Shown: positions 32,105 through 39,397 of the stretch, one piece after another
Layout: every line of letters starts with the position of its first letter
How positions within the stretch are numbered: position 1 is the stretch's first letter
Source of the DNA: Prescottella agglutinans
Lineage (GTDB): Bacteria > Actinomycetota > Actinomycetes > Mycobacteriales > Mycobacteriaceae
NCBI RefSeq assembly: GCF_004011865.1
Contig: NZ_RKLP01000005.1
Coordinates: 310,001 to 374,000, forward strand
Direction: 5' to 3'
DNA: 64,000 bases
Program-made: the position numbers and the translations under genes
Notes under the pieces: generated by a model
Database searches by the model: none
What the model was told of the DNA's origin: nothing
What the model saw: the letters and a program-made list of their open reading frames with translations, nothing else

Positions 32105-33523
32105 ATGTCGAAATCATGGGTCAATTTCGCCGAACGACTCGGCTCCGATCTGCACCTGGAGTTGACCGGAACCGGATCGCGCCGAGCAGCTCTCGCGGAG
32201 GCACTACGCACCGCGATCCAGGACGGGCGACTCGCCCCGGGGACCGGACTTCCGCCCTATCGGTCGCTCGCGGCAGACCTCGGCGTCGCGCGGAACACCG
32301 TCGCTGCCACCTACTCCGAACTGGTCGCTGAGGGCTGGCTCACCGCGCGGCAGGGTTCGGGCACCCGGGTGGCCGAACGCTCTGCGCCCCTCTCGCGGCC
32401 GCGCACGCCCGGGAGACCGACGACCACACCCGCCGCGCCTGAGCACAATCTCCTGCAGGGACAGCCCGACGCCTCCGCCTTCCCGCGGAAGGCATGGGCG
32501 ACCTCGACCCGACGCGCGCTCACGGGCGCACCCAACAGCGCCTTCGGGCCCGGCGACCCCCAGGGGCGGCTCGAGTTGCGGACCGCGCTCGCGAACTACC
32601 TCGCCCGCGCCCGGGGCGTGCGGGCCGAGCCCGAGCACATCGTGATCTGCGCCGGGTTCTCCGACGCTCTGCGCCTGCTGTTCGGCGGCGGTGTGCTGCG
32701 CGGGACGCTGGCGGTCGAGGCGTACGGTCTGGCGTTCCACCGCGCCCTGCTGGCGTCCACGGGTGTCGCGACCGTGCCACTGGGCCTGGACGAACACGGC
32801 TCCCGGACATCGGAACTGGACGACCACGACGAGGTCCGCTCGGCGCTGCTCACGCCGGCCCACCAGTTCCCGGTCGGCGGCCCCCTGGATCCGGTGCGCC
32901 GCCACGCAGCGGTGGAGTGGGCACGACGACGCGGCGGCACGGTGATCGAGGACGACTACGACGGCGAGTTCCGGTACGACCGCGAACCGGTCGGCGCGGT
33001 CCAAGCTCTCGACCCCGACCACGTCGTCTACGTCGGGTCGGCCAGCAAGAGCCTCTCGCCCGCCCTACGCCTGGGCTGGATGGTGCTGCCGGAGTCGCTG
33101 GTCGACGCCGTGCTGGAGGTCAAGGGCCGGCGCGAACGGTGGACCGGTGTGGTCGACCAACTCACCTTCGCCGATCTGATCGCCTCCGGGGCCTACGACC
33201 GGCACGTCCGGCAGATGCGTCAGCGCTATCGGGCCCGCCGCAACCGCCTGGCCGCCGCTCTCGCCGAGCGCGCACCGCACATCGAACCGACGGGCATCGC
33301 CGCGGGACTGCACGCCGTGCTGCGACTGCCACCCGGCACCGAGGCATCGACGGTGGAAGCCGCTGCAGCGCAGGGAATTGCACTCGACGGACTCGCCGGC
33401 TACCGCCACCCCGACGCCGCGACCGCCTTCGACGGCCTGGCCGTCGGCTATGCGGCGCCGTCGGACCCTGCCCTCGCCCCCGCGCTCGCCGCACTGTGTC
33501 GGATCCTGCCGCCGCGCCCGTGA
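32105..33523 (+). CDS. MocR/PdxR-type regulator (GntR HTH + aminotransferase fold)
   Basis: A 472-residue fusion of a GntR winged helix (about residues 25-92; R-S-L-A-A-D-L-G-V-A-R-N-T-V) and a fold-type I aminotransferase domain (about 115-470). The PLP-binding lysine is K315 in Y-V-G-S-A-S-K-S-L-S-P, and the cofactor aspartate lies in I-E-D-D-Y-D-G-E-F-R-Y. MocR proteins sense PLP adducts or amino compounds. The divergent AhpD-like gene is the likely target. ATG 32105 follows GAGAGG. It converges on osmC, with a strong terminator between them. Confidence 0.9.
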   Translation: MSKSWVNFAERLGSDLHLELTGTGSRRAALAEALRTAIQDGRLAPGTGLPPYRSLAADLGVARNTVAATYSELVAEGWLTARQGSGTRVAERSAPLSRPRTPGRPTTTPAAPEHNLLQGQPDASAFPRKAWATSTRRALTGAPNSAFGPGDPQGRLELRTALANYLARARGVRAEPEHIVICAGFSDALRLLFGGGVLRGTLAVEAYGLAFHRALLASTGVATVPLGLDEHGSRTSELDDHDEVRSALLTPAHQFPVGGPLDPVRRHAAVEWARRRGGTVIEDDYDGEFRYDREPVGAVQALDPDHVVYVGSASKSLSPALRLGWMVLPESLVDAVLEVKGRRERWTGVVDQLTFADLIASGAYDRHVRQMRQRYRARRNRLAAALAERAPHIEPTGIAAGLHAVLRLPPGTEASTVEAAAAQGIALDGLAGYRHPDAATAFDGLAVGYAAPSDPALAPALAALCRILPPRP

Positions 33524-33535
33524 ACCGGGACGGAC

Positions 33536-33573
33536 GTCGGCGCTGTTCGCCGGGTTCGACGAACAGCGCCGAC
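33536..33573. terminator. Bidirectional terminator between mocR and osmC
   Basis: Perfect 14 bp arms (GTCGGCGCTGTTCG and its complement) surround a 10-base loop and fill the 56 bp gap between the convergent genes. It can end both transcripts. Confidence 0.85.
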
Positions 33574-33579
33574 GGTCGA

Positions 33580-34107
33580 TCAGTCGTTCGACTCGGGCGT
33601 TTCGAGCACCGAGACGACCGGCGTCGGGTTGCGCGTCAGATCCAGCACCGGGCAGTGTGCCTCGGCCGCCGCGTGCAGTTCCAGGTAGCGCTCGCGCGAC
33701 TCCGGTCCGGTGATCGTCACGACCACCCGGACCTCCCCGAAGCCCGGGCGGACGGCGTCGTCGAACCCGAAGAAGCCGCGGACGTCGAGGTCACCCTCGG
33801 CGCGGGCCTTGATGTCGTCGACCACGATCCCGAGGCGCTCGGCCCAGAACCGGTAGGTGACGACGTGGCAGGACAGCAGCGAGGCCAGGTAGTACTCGAC
33901 CGGGTTGGGCGCCGCGTTGTAGCCGCCGAGGGCCGGCGGCTCGTCCACCTCGACGGAGTACTTGCCGAGCGAGACGGTGCTGGCGACGGCGTCGTGCGCC
34001 TGCGCCTTCGCCCGGAAGACGACGTGCGCCTTGGTTTCGTCCTTCGCGACGGCGTCGCCGGTGGCGGCGACGATGGCGGAGAGATGCGTGACTGCTGCAG
34101 TGGTCAT
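33580..34107 (-). CDS. OsmC-family peroxiredoxin-like protein
   Basis: A 175-residue OsmC/Ohr-family protein. The two catalytic cysteines are Cys80 (L-L-S-C-H-V-V) and Cys152 (A-H-C-P-V-L-D), the spacing expected for thiol-dependent reduction of organic hydroperoxides. The N-P-V-E-Y-Y-L-A-S-L-L-S-C helix is characteristic. ATG 34107 is used, with AGGAT about 11 bases upstream. A 32-residue leader peptide gene lies 82 bp upstream on the same strand. Since such leaders respond to sulfur status, this protein may handle sulfur compounds or cysteine-linked oxidative stress. Confidence 0.88.
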   Translation of the reverse strand: MTTAAVTHLSAIVAATGDAVAKDETKAHVVFRAKAQAHDAVASTVSLGKYSVEVDEPPALGGYNAAPNPVEYYLASLLSCHVVTYRFWAERLGIVVDDIKARAEGDLDVRGFFGFDDAVRPGFGEVRVVVTITGPESRERYLELHAAAEAHCPVLDLTRNPTPVVSVLETPESND

Positions 34108-34189
34108 GGAAGATGCCGATCCTGTCGAGTTCGGTTGCGGGCGCGCGAGGACGCCGCGGCGAGTTGGTCGTCGTGCGGGATCGGGTCGA

Positions 34190-34288
34190 TCAGGACCGCG
34201 GACAACCGGACGTGCACACGAGCGCGAAGTCGACGTGGCGGCGCCGCGTCAGCAGCTCACCGGAGTCGATCGCGCGAAGGTCGGTCAC
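34190..34288 (-). CDS. Regulatory leader peptide upstream of osmC (32 aa)
   Basis: A 32-residue peptide containing L-L-T-R-R-R-H-V-D-F, the hallmark of actinobacterial leader peptides found ahead of sulfur-metabolism genes, and two cysteines near the end (C25, C29). In mycobacteria, related cysteine-containing leaders attenuate downstream genes according to cysteine supply. The GTG at 34288 has no ribosome site but has TACAGT exactly seven bases upstream, so it is predicted leaderless. The osmC start lies 82 bp downstream. I infer that translation of this peptide controls osmC expression. Confidence 0.7.
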   Translation of the reverse strand: MTDLRAIDSGELLTRRRHVDFALVCTSGCPRS

Positions 34289-34295
34289 GGCGCTG

Positions 34296-34301
34296 ACTGT
34301 A
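34296..34301 (-). promoter_or_regulatory. Leaderless -10 box (TACAGT-N7-GTG) of the leader peptide
   Basis: TACAGT fits TANNNT and sits exactly seven bases before the leader-peptide GTG, the spacing of leaderless mycobacterial promoters. The box lies just beyond the CorA stop, so osmC has a promoter independent of corA. Confidence 0.6.
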
Positions 34302-34329
34302 ACCGGCCGATCGGCTCCGGTGCCACCCG

Positions 34330-35484
34330 CTACAGCCAGCCGCGCTTCTTGAAGATGGTGTAGAGGCTGAAACAGGTCAGGAACATCAGCATCAGCGCGA
34401 ACGGGTAGCCGCCGACCCAGTGCAGTTCCGGGATGTTGTCGAAGTTCATGCCGTACACGGTGCCGATCAGCGTGGGCGCGAACAGGATTGCGGCCCACGA
34501 GGAGATCTTCTTGATCTCTTCGTTCTGCGCGTAGCTGGCCTGGGTGAGGTTGCGCATCTCCTCGTTCTGCGCCTGCGAGACCAGGGTTGCGTTGACCGTG
34601 AGCATGTTGGCGAGCAGATCCCGGAACCCGTCCACGCGTTCCACCACGGTGGTCGCGTGGTCGGTGACGTCGCGCAGGTACTTCTGCAGTTCCTCGTCGG
34701 TCTTGTACTTGTCGAAGCCGGCGGACAGCGCCTTGAGCATGCCGAGCAGCGGCTTGGTGGCCCGCTGGAACTCGATGACCTCGCGGGAGAGTTCGTAGAT
34801 GCGCCGCGACACCATCGGGTCGCCGCTGAACACCTCGGTCTCGATCTCGTCGATGTCGTTCTGCAGGCCCGCGACGACCGGCGCGTAGCCGTCGACGACC
34901 GCGTCGAGGATCGCGTAGAGCACCGCCTCGGGGCCGAGTCGCAGCAGGTCGGGGTCGCTCTCCATCCGCGTGCGGACGTTCGACAGATCCGGCGACTCGC
35001 TGTGCCGGACGGTGAGGACGAACGTCGGGCCGCAGAAGATGTGCAGTTCACCGAAGTCGACCGACTCCGACTCGTCGAGGTACCGCGCGGCGCGGAGCAC
35101 GACGAACAGGGTGTCGCCGTAGCGCTCGAGCTTGGGCCGCTGGTGCGCAACGATCGCATCCTCGACCGCCAGCTCGTGCAGATCGAATTGTCTTGCTGCA
35201 GCGTGTAGTTGAGCATCGGACGGGCGGTACAGTCCGATCCACGCCATGGACGAGGCGTCCGGCAGGCTCTCGAGCGCCGCCGCGAGCGTCGCGGGCGAGG
35301 CGATGCGCCGGCCGTCCCGGTAGACGGCGCTGTTGACGACACTCGACTCGACGGCGCTGTGCTGCGGCGCGGGCGAGTGCGCGGGATGCCGCGGGGCCAT
35401 CGAGTGCTCCGGCGAGACCACGTCGTCGGCGGTCCCGGCGGCGCGTCGGGGCAGGATCGAGCGGATGGGGCGCTTCTCACGCAT
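34330..35484 (-). CDS. corA: CorA-type magnesium/cobalt channel
   Basis: A 384-residue CorA-family divalent cation channel. A long cytoplasmic helical domain with acidic segments fills most of the protein. The C-terminus has two membrane helices (about 322-342 and 355-375), the first ending in the selectivity motif Y-G-M-N-F. The basic tail F-K-K-R-G-W-L is typical. The ATG at 35484 is the likely start, but the ribosome site is weak and the first 70 residues are low in conservation, so internal starts are possible. The 3' end is 41 bp from the osmC leader peptide. Confidence 0.87.
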   Translation of the reverse strand: MREKRPIRSILPRRAAGTADDVVSPEHSMAPRHPAHSPAPQHSAVESSVVNSAVYRDGRRIASPATLAAALESLPDASSMAWIGLYRPSDAQLHAAARQFDLHELAVEDAIVAHQRPKLERYGDTLFVVLRAARYLDESESVDFGELHIFCGPTFVLTVRHSESPDLSNVRTRMESDPDLLRLGPEAVLYAILDAVVDGYAPVVAGLQNDIDEIETEVFSGDPMVSRRIYELSREVIEFQRATKPLLGMLKALSAGFDKYKTDEELQKYLRDVTDHATTVVERVDGFRDLLANMLTVNATLVSQAQNEEMRNLTQASYAQNEEIKKISSWAAILFAPTLIGTVYGMNFDNIPELHWVGGYPFALMLMFLTCFSLYTIFKKRGWL

Positions 35485-35722
35485 GACGAATACGGCTTTC
35501 GGGAAGGTCCGCGGCCGACAGCACACGCTGCGGTCGCGCGGACACCAGTCGAACGCCACCCGGCCGGATGGCGTGGATTGTCCTAGCTCAGCTGGTACTC
35601 GGAGGTTGGCTACTCATTACTAGCCCCACCTCCTCTTCCTCGAATCCCGCGACCGCGCGGGCAGGCTCGATACGAACGACGACACACTACTCCGACAGCG
35701 CCGAGGGCGACAACCGCAGTCG
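35485..35722. other. Intergenic region with an isolated tRNA D-arm-like box
   Basis: This 238 bp gap precedes corA (minus strand). It contains TAGCTCAGCTGGTA at 35584-35597, identical to a tRNA D-arm consensus. The flanks do not fold as a tRNA: no 3' D-stem half, anticodon stem or matching acceptor is found, although T-loop-like TCGAATCCC occurs at 35640-35648. I see no gene and no clear promoter. It may be a decayed tRNA fragment or coincidence. Confidence 0.35.
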
Positions 35723-36250
35723 TCAGCCGATGCGTTCCATCTCCGACCGGTAGCGTGCCGCGTTGGCGACGTAGGTCGCGGCGCCACGCCGAATCTCCTC
35801 CGCAAAGATTTCCGGATTCGGGTGCGGCACAACGGTTGCCGGCGCACCGAGCACGCGGGATCGCGGTGGGACGACGGTCCCCTCGGTCAGCAGGGCGGCC
35901 GCGCCCACCAGGCTGCCTGTGCCCACCACCACTCGCTGCAGGCACGTCGACATCGACCCGATCAGACACCCGTCCTCGACGACGACGCCCTCGAGGTGGG
36001 CGTTGTGCCCCACCACGCAGTCCGCGCCGACGACCGTGGGCCACTCCCGCGACGTGTGCAGGACGGTGCCGTCCTGGATCGACGTGCGCGCACCGACGGA
36101 GATGGTCCCGTAGTCGGCCCGGAGCACCGCCGACGGCCAGATCGACGCCTCGGCACCGATCGTCACCGCACCGACGACGACAGCCTCGGGATGCACGAAC
36201 GCACTGGGATGGATGTCGGGAACCAGGTCACCGAGACGATAGATTGCCAC
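35723..36250 (-). CDS. Gamma-carbonic-anhydrase-like hexapeptide-repeat protein
   Basis: A 175-residue left-handed beta-helix protein with hexapeptide repeats along its length and a C-terminal helix. His65 (V-L-H-T) and His82 (G-H-N-A-H) match two zinc ligands of gamma-class carbonic anhydrases. The usual third ligand, the His of L-H-G, is Glu here (L86-E87-G88), with His85 nearby. This variant is common in actinobacterial relatives, so metal binding is plausible but anhydrase activity is uncertain. I start at GTG 36250, with AAAGG about 10 bases upstream. It lies 40 bp downstream of the FCD regulator and probably shares its transcript. Confidence 0.82.
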   Translation of the reverse strand: MAIYRLGDLVPDIHPSAFVHPEAVVVGAVTIGAEASIWPSAVLRADYGTISVGARTSIQDGTVLHTSREWPTVVGADCVVGHNAHLEGVVVEDGCLIGSMSTCLQRVVVGTGSLVGAAALLTEGTVVPPRSRVLGAPATVVPHPNPEIFAEEIRRGAATYVANAARYRSEMERIG

Positions 36251-36290
36251 GCGGAGAACACCTTTCGACGACGATGCGTACTCTCGGGGG

Positions 36291-37001
36291 TTACTGCCCG
36301 GATTGCGCCGGTCCCTCGGCACCGGCCTGACGTTCGTACACCCCGGAGACGAACAGTTCGAGATGGCCGCACGTACCCCGCGCGGCGAGCGCCTCGTCAC
36401 CCCGCTCGATCCCGTCGACGACGTCCCGGTGGTGCCCCGACCCGAGTTCCGGCTCGTGGACGCCGTCGGTGAACTCGTAGGTCGCCCGCAACGGCTCGGA
36501 GATGCCGGCGAACAACTCGTCGAGGACCGGATTGTGGGCGGCGGCCACCACCGCGACGTGGAACGCCAGATCGGCGTCGGCGAACGCGGCACCGTCCCCG
36601 CCGCGGCCGGTCTCGTTGCGCAGATCCAGAGCCTGGTGCAGACGGCGGATGTCGTCGTCGGTGCGGCGGACGCAGGCCAGTCTCACGGCCTCGAGTTCGA
36701 GGGCCCGACGCACCTCGTAGACGTGCAGCATCTCGGAGACGGCGACCTGGCGGGTGAGCAGCCCACCGATGTCGGTTCGGGCACGCACGAAGGTTCCCGC
36801 GCCCCGCCGGATCTCGAGGATTCCGGTGGACGTCAGGCACTTGATCGCCTCCCGGAGGGTGTTCCGTCCGACGCCGAGCAGTTCCATCAGTTCCGGCTCG
36901 ATGGGGATGCGCTCGCCGACCGCCCAGTCACCCGAGGCGATCCGGGCGCGCATCCAGTCCAGCGCCTGCTGGTACGCCGATTCCTTCTGCACCACCGTCA
37001 C
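36291..37001 (-). CDS. GntR-family regulator, FCD subfamily (second)
   Basis: A 236-residue FadR-like regulator. The winged helix (about 8-75) shows A-S-G-D-W-A-V-G-E-R-I-P, L-L-G-V-G-R-N-T-L-R-E-A-I and the R-R-G-A-G-T-F wing. The FCD ligand domain has the metal-site histidines in A-F-H-V-A-V and G-H-H-R-D. GTG 37001 is preceded by GAGGATG. It is divergent from an MFS exporter across 75 bp, where a palindrome overlaps the exporter's -10 box, so direct repression of the exporter is likely. Confidence 0.88.
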   Translation of the reverse strand: MTVVQKESAYQQALDWMRARIASGDWAVGERIPIEPELMELLGVGRNTLREAIKCLTSTGILEIRRGAGTFVRARTDIGGLLTRQVAVSEMLHVYEVRRALELEAVRLACVRRTDDDIRRLHQALDLRNETGRGGDGAAFADADLAFHVAVVAAAHNPVLDELFAGISEPLRATYEFTDGVHEPELGSGHHRDVVDGIERGDEALAARGTCGHLELFVSGVYERQAGAEGPAQSGQ

Positions 37002-37054
37002 GGGTTCATCCTCACACGACCTGCCGATACTCACCCTCACCCAGACTACATGGG

Positions 37055-37072
37055 ACGTCCTACGTAGGATGT
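37055..37072. promoter_or_regulatory. Palindrome TCCTACGTAGGA over a leaderless -10 box
   Basis: TCCTACGTAGGA (37058-37069) is a perfect palindrome, extended to 18 bp with one mismatch. TAGGAT (37065-37070) lies six bases before the MFS GTG, which has no ribosome site, so the exporter is probably leaderless. Binding by the divergent FCD regulator here would block RNA polymerase directly. Confidence 0.6.
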
Positions 37073-37076
37073 ATCC

Positions 37077-38351
37077 GTGCGCCCGACCGTCACCCGACCG
37101 CAGCCAGTTCCTGCCGACCACGTCGTGCGCGTACCCGAACCGCCCGCCCGGCGCTGGCCGGCCCGCCACTTCCACGGCATCGGGTACGTGCTGGCGATCC
37201 TGCTGCTGGGCACGAACATGCCGACCGCGTTGTACGGCGTCTACCGGTCGGAATTCGGGTTCAGCCCAGCGACGCAGACCGCGATCTTCGCCGTGTACGC
37301 GGCCGCCCTGGTCCCGACGCTCTTCCTGTTCGGCCCGTTGTCGGACCGGATCGGCCGACGCCCGATCCTGATGACCGCACTCCTCGCGGGACTGGTCGGC
37401 GCGGCCGTCCTCGCGACCGCCGATTCGACCGCGTGGTTGTTCGCCGGGCGCATCCTGCAGGGAGTCTCGGTGGGCGCCTGCTCCGCCGCCGGGACTGCCG
37501 CGCTGCTCGAGCACGTCCCCGCGCGCAACCCGGTCCGCGCGGCGCGCGCGGCGACCGCGAGCACCGCGGTCGGTGCGGCGCTGGGTCCGTTGTTCGCCGG
37601 CGCGATCGCCGAATACCTCCCACACCCGACGGTGCTCCCCTACGTGCTCTTCGCAGCCGCCCTCGTCCCGGGCGTCGTCGCATTGATCCTGCTGCCGAAG
37701 CCGGACGGCGCGACGCGGACCACCGGCGGCCGCCTGATCGAACTGCCCCGCGTCCCACGGGACATCCGCTCGGTGTTCCTGCTGGCGACCCTCCCGTCCG
37801 CTGTCGCCTGGGCGGCCGTCGGGCTGTTCCAGTCGGTGGTGCCGTCGTGGATCTCGGAGATGCTCGGCGTCTCGAACCTGTTGATCGGGGCCGGGACGGC
37901 CGCCCTCGTGATGTCGTGCTCGGTGGTGTCCCAGCTGAGCATGCGCGGGCTGGATCCCGTTGTCGCGCAGCGGATCGGACTCAGCCTGATGTGTGCCGGA
38001 ATGATCGGCGTGCTCGTCGTCGACCGGGTGCGCAGTCTGCCACTGCTGTTCGTCGTCGCCGTCGCCGTCGGTGTCGGGCACGGCTTCGCGTTCGCGGGTG
38101 GAATGCAGCGAGTCGGTATCGCGATCGCGACTCGGGCACGCGACTCCGGCGGCGCCGTCCTCGCGGCCTTCTACACACTGACGTATCTCGGGACCGGGGT
38201 GCCGGCGATCGCGGCCGGGCTCCTCATGACCCACCAGGGCACCTCTGCCGCAGTTGCCGAGTTCGCGGCGGCGACGGCGCTGGCCTGCCTGATCGCACTG
38301 GTGCTCAACAGGACCCGACGTGCCCGAGCCGCGGGTACCGCTACGGGATGA
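37077..38351 (+). CDS. MFS drug-efflux-like transporter (DHA1 type)
   Basis: A 424-residue transporter with about 12 hydrophobic segments. The MFS signature between helices 2 and 3 is G-P-L-S-D-R-I-G-R-R-P; G-R-I-L-Q-G-V-S-V-G lies in helix 4 and G-A-A-L-G-P-L-F-A-G in helix 5, the antiporter motif C. These mark drug:H+ antiporters, so efflux of a small hydrophobic compound is inferred. GTG 37077 appears leaderless. The 3' end overlaps the convergent RamA-like gene by 11 bp. Confidence 0.86.
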   Translation: MRPTVTRPQPVPADHVVRVPEPPARRWPARHFHGIGYVLAILLLGTNMPTALYGVYRSEFGFSPATQTAIFAVYAAALVPTLFLFGPLSDRIGRRPILMTALLAGLVGAAVLATADSTAWLFAGRILQGVSVGACSAAGTAALLEHVPARNPVRAARAATASTAVGAALGPLFAGAIAEYLPHPTVLPYVLFAAALVPGVVALILLPKPDGATRTTGGRLIELPRVPRDIRSVFLLATLPSAVAWAAVGLFQSVVPSWISEMLGVSNLLIGAGTAALVMSCSVVSQLSMRGLDPVVAQRIGLSLMCAGMIGVLVVDRVRSLPLLFVVAVAVGVGHGFAFAGGMQRVGIAIATRARDSGGAVLAAFYTLTYLGTGVPAIAAGLLMTHQGTSAAVAEFAAATALACLIALVLNRTRRARAAGTATG

Positions 38352-39192
38352 GACCCTGCCGCCTGGCCTCGACGACGGCTTCGTGTCGGCTGTGGACCTC
38401 GAGCTTGGTCATGATGTTGCGCATGTAGCTCTTGATCGTGTCGAGGCGCAGCCCCAGCCGCTGTCCGATCTCGGCGTTGCGGCAGCCGAGCGCGACGTGG
38501 ACGAGCACCTCGAACTCACGCGCCGACAGCGACACCTTCGCCGGTTCCGAGCCCCCGGTGGTGAGCCCACGCAGCTTCTGCTCGACGGCCTGCACCTCCG
38601 CGCTGAGGGCGTCGTCGTCGAGGCGGTCGGCGATCGAGCGCAGCGCGAGGTAGCTCTCGGTGATGCCCTCGGACACCCGCGGATCCCGGGACGCCACCGG
38701 CTCGGTGCGGGCGTTCTCGATCATCGCGATCCGGCGGTCCACCTCGTCACGGACGTCGATCTCGTGGGCGAGCTTGCGTGCCGAGCGCATCACCGCCTCG
38801 GCCACCACGTCGCCGATCGGCAGGTTGGCCCGCAGGCCGCCGTACACCGCGGCGCGGGTCGTCCCGCGCACCACGACCGGCGCGGCGAGCAGCGACTCGA
38901 TGCCCTCGCTGGCCACCTCGTGGTCGTAGTCGTGGGTGATGTGCCGCGAGTTCGCGTAGTCCTGGACCGCGCCGGGACGCTGCTCGGCCATCACCCGACC
39001 GCCCAGCCCGCACGCGGTGTCGATCACCAGGTCGCGCAGCATCGCGCCGCGGGTCCCGACGAAGCCGGACAGCCGCATGCGCGGCCCGTCCACCATGCCG
39101 CCGAACAGCACCGGCAGCGACGTGCTGGTGCGCAGGTAGCGGAGTTCGGCGCGGATCGCGTCCTCGTCGCTCGGTCTCAGGATGTCGGTCAT
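38341..39192 (-). CDS. RamA-like LuxR-family regulator with GAF-type sensor
   Basis: A 283-residue regulator. The N-terminal half (about 20-150) has GAF-like features, including G-L-G-G-R-V-M, D-Y-A-N-S and A-A-P-V-V-V-R-G. The C-terminal LuxR helix-turn-helix is S-A-R-E-F-E-V-L, then G-L-R-L-D-T-I-K-S-Y-M-R-N-I-M. Size and architecture match RamA, the acetate regulator of Corynebacterium glutamicum. The ATG at 39192 is chosen, though a GTG 12 codons upstream is possible; neither has a good ribosome site. It is divergent from an acyl-CoA ligase, its most likely target. Confidence 0.82.
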   Translation of the reverse strand: MTDILRPSDEDAIRAELRYLRTSTSLPVLFGGMVDGPRMRLSGFVGTRGAMLRDLVIDTACGLGGRVMAEQRPGAVQDYANSRHITHDYDHEVASEGIESLLAAPVVVRGTTRAAVYGGLRANLPIGDVVAEAVMRSARKLAHEIDVRDEVDRRIAMIENARTEPVASRDPRVSEGITESYLALRSIADRLDDDALSAEVQAVEQKLRGLTTGGSEPAKVSLSAREFEVLVHVALGCRNAEIGQRLGLRLDTIKSYMRNIMTKLEVHSRHEAVVEARRQGLIP

Positions 39193-39397
39193 CAGTTCGT
39201 TCGGAAGGGCCGGTCGGTTCGTCGGCACGGTCGTCGGGCACCTGCTCGGCTACCCACTTCAGAGGGTAGCGGCCCCCTCGCCGCACCCCATAGCGTCGGT
39301 TCCGCCGGGCTGTAGCGCCCGTCACAGCAATGCCGGAGACCGGGCGAGGACACACACGCCGCCGGGTCCCGCCGCCACCAGCACCACGGAGGTACCC
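39193..39397. promoter_or_regulatory. Divergent ramA-like/acyl-CoA ligase intergenic region
   Basis: This 205 bp spacer must hold promoters for both divergent genes. A TACCCT box (minus strand, around 39265-39270) is a possible -10 for the regulator. I see no clear long palindrome; RamA-type proteins bind short A/C-rich sites that cannot be called reliably by eye. Confidence 0.35.

Noticed and set aside
35584-35648. Complete tRNA gene at the D-arm-like box
   Set aside because: No acceptor, D, anticodon or T stem pairs properly; kept only as a low-confidence observation.
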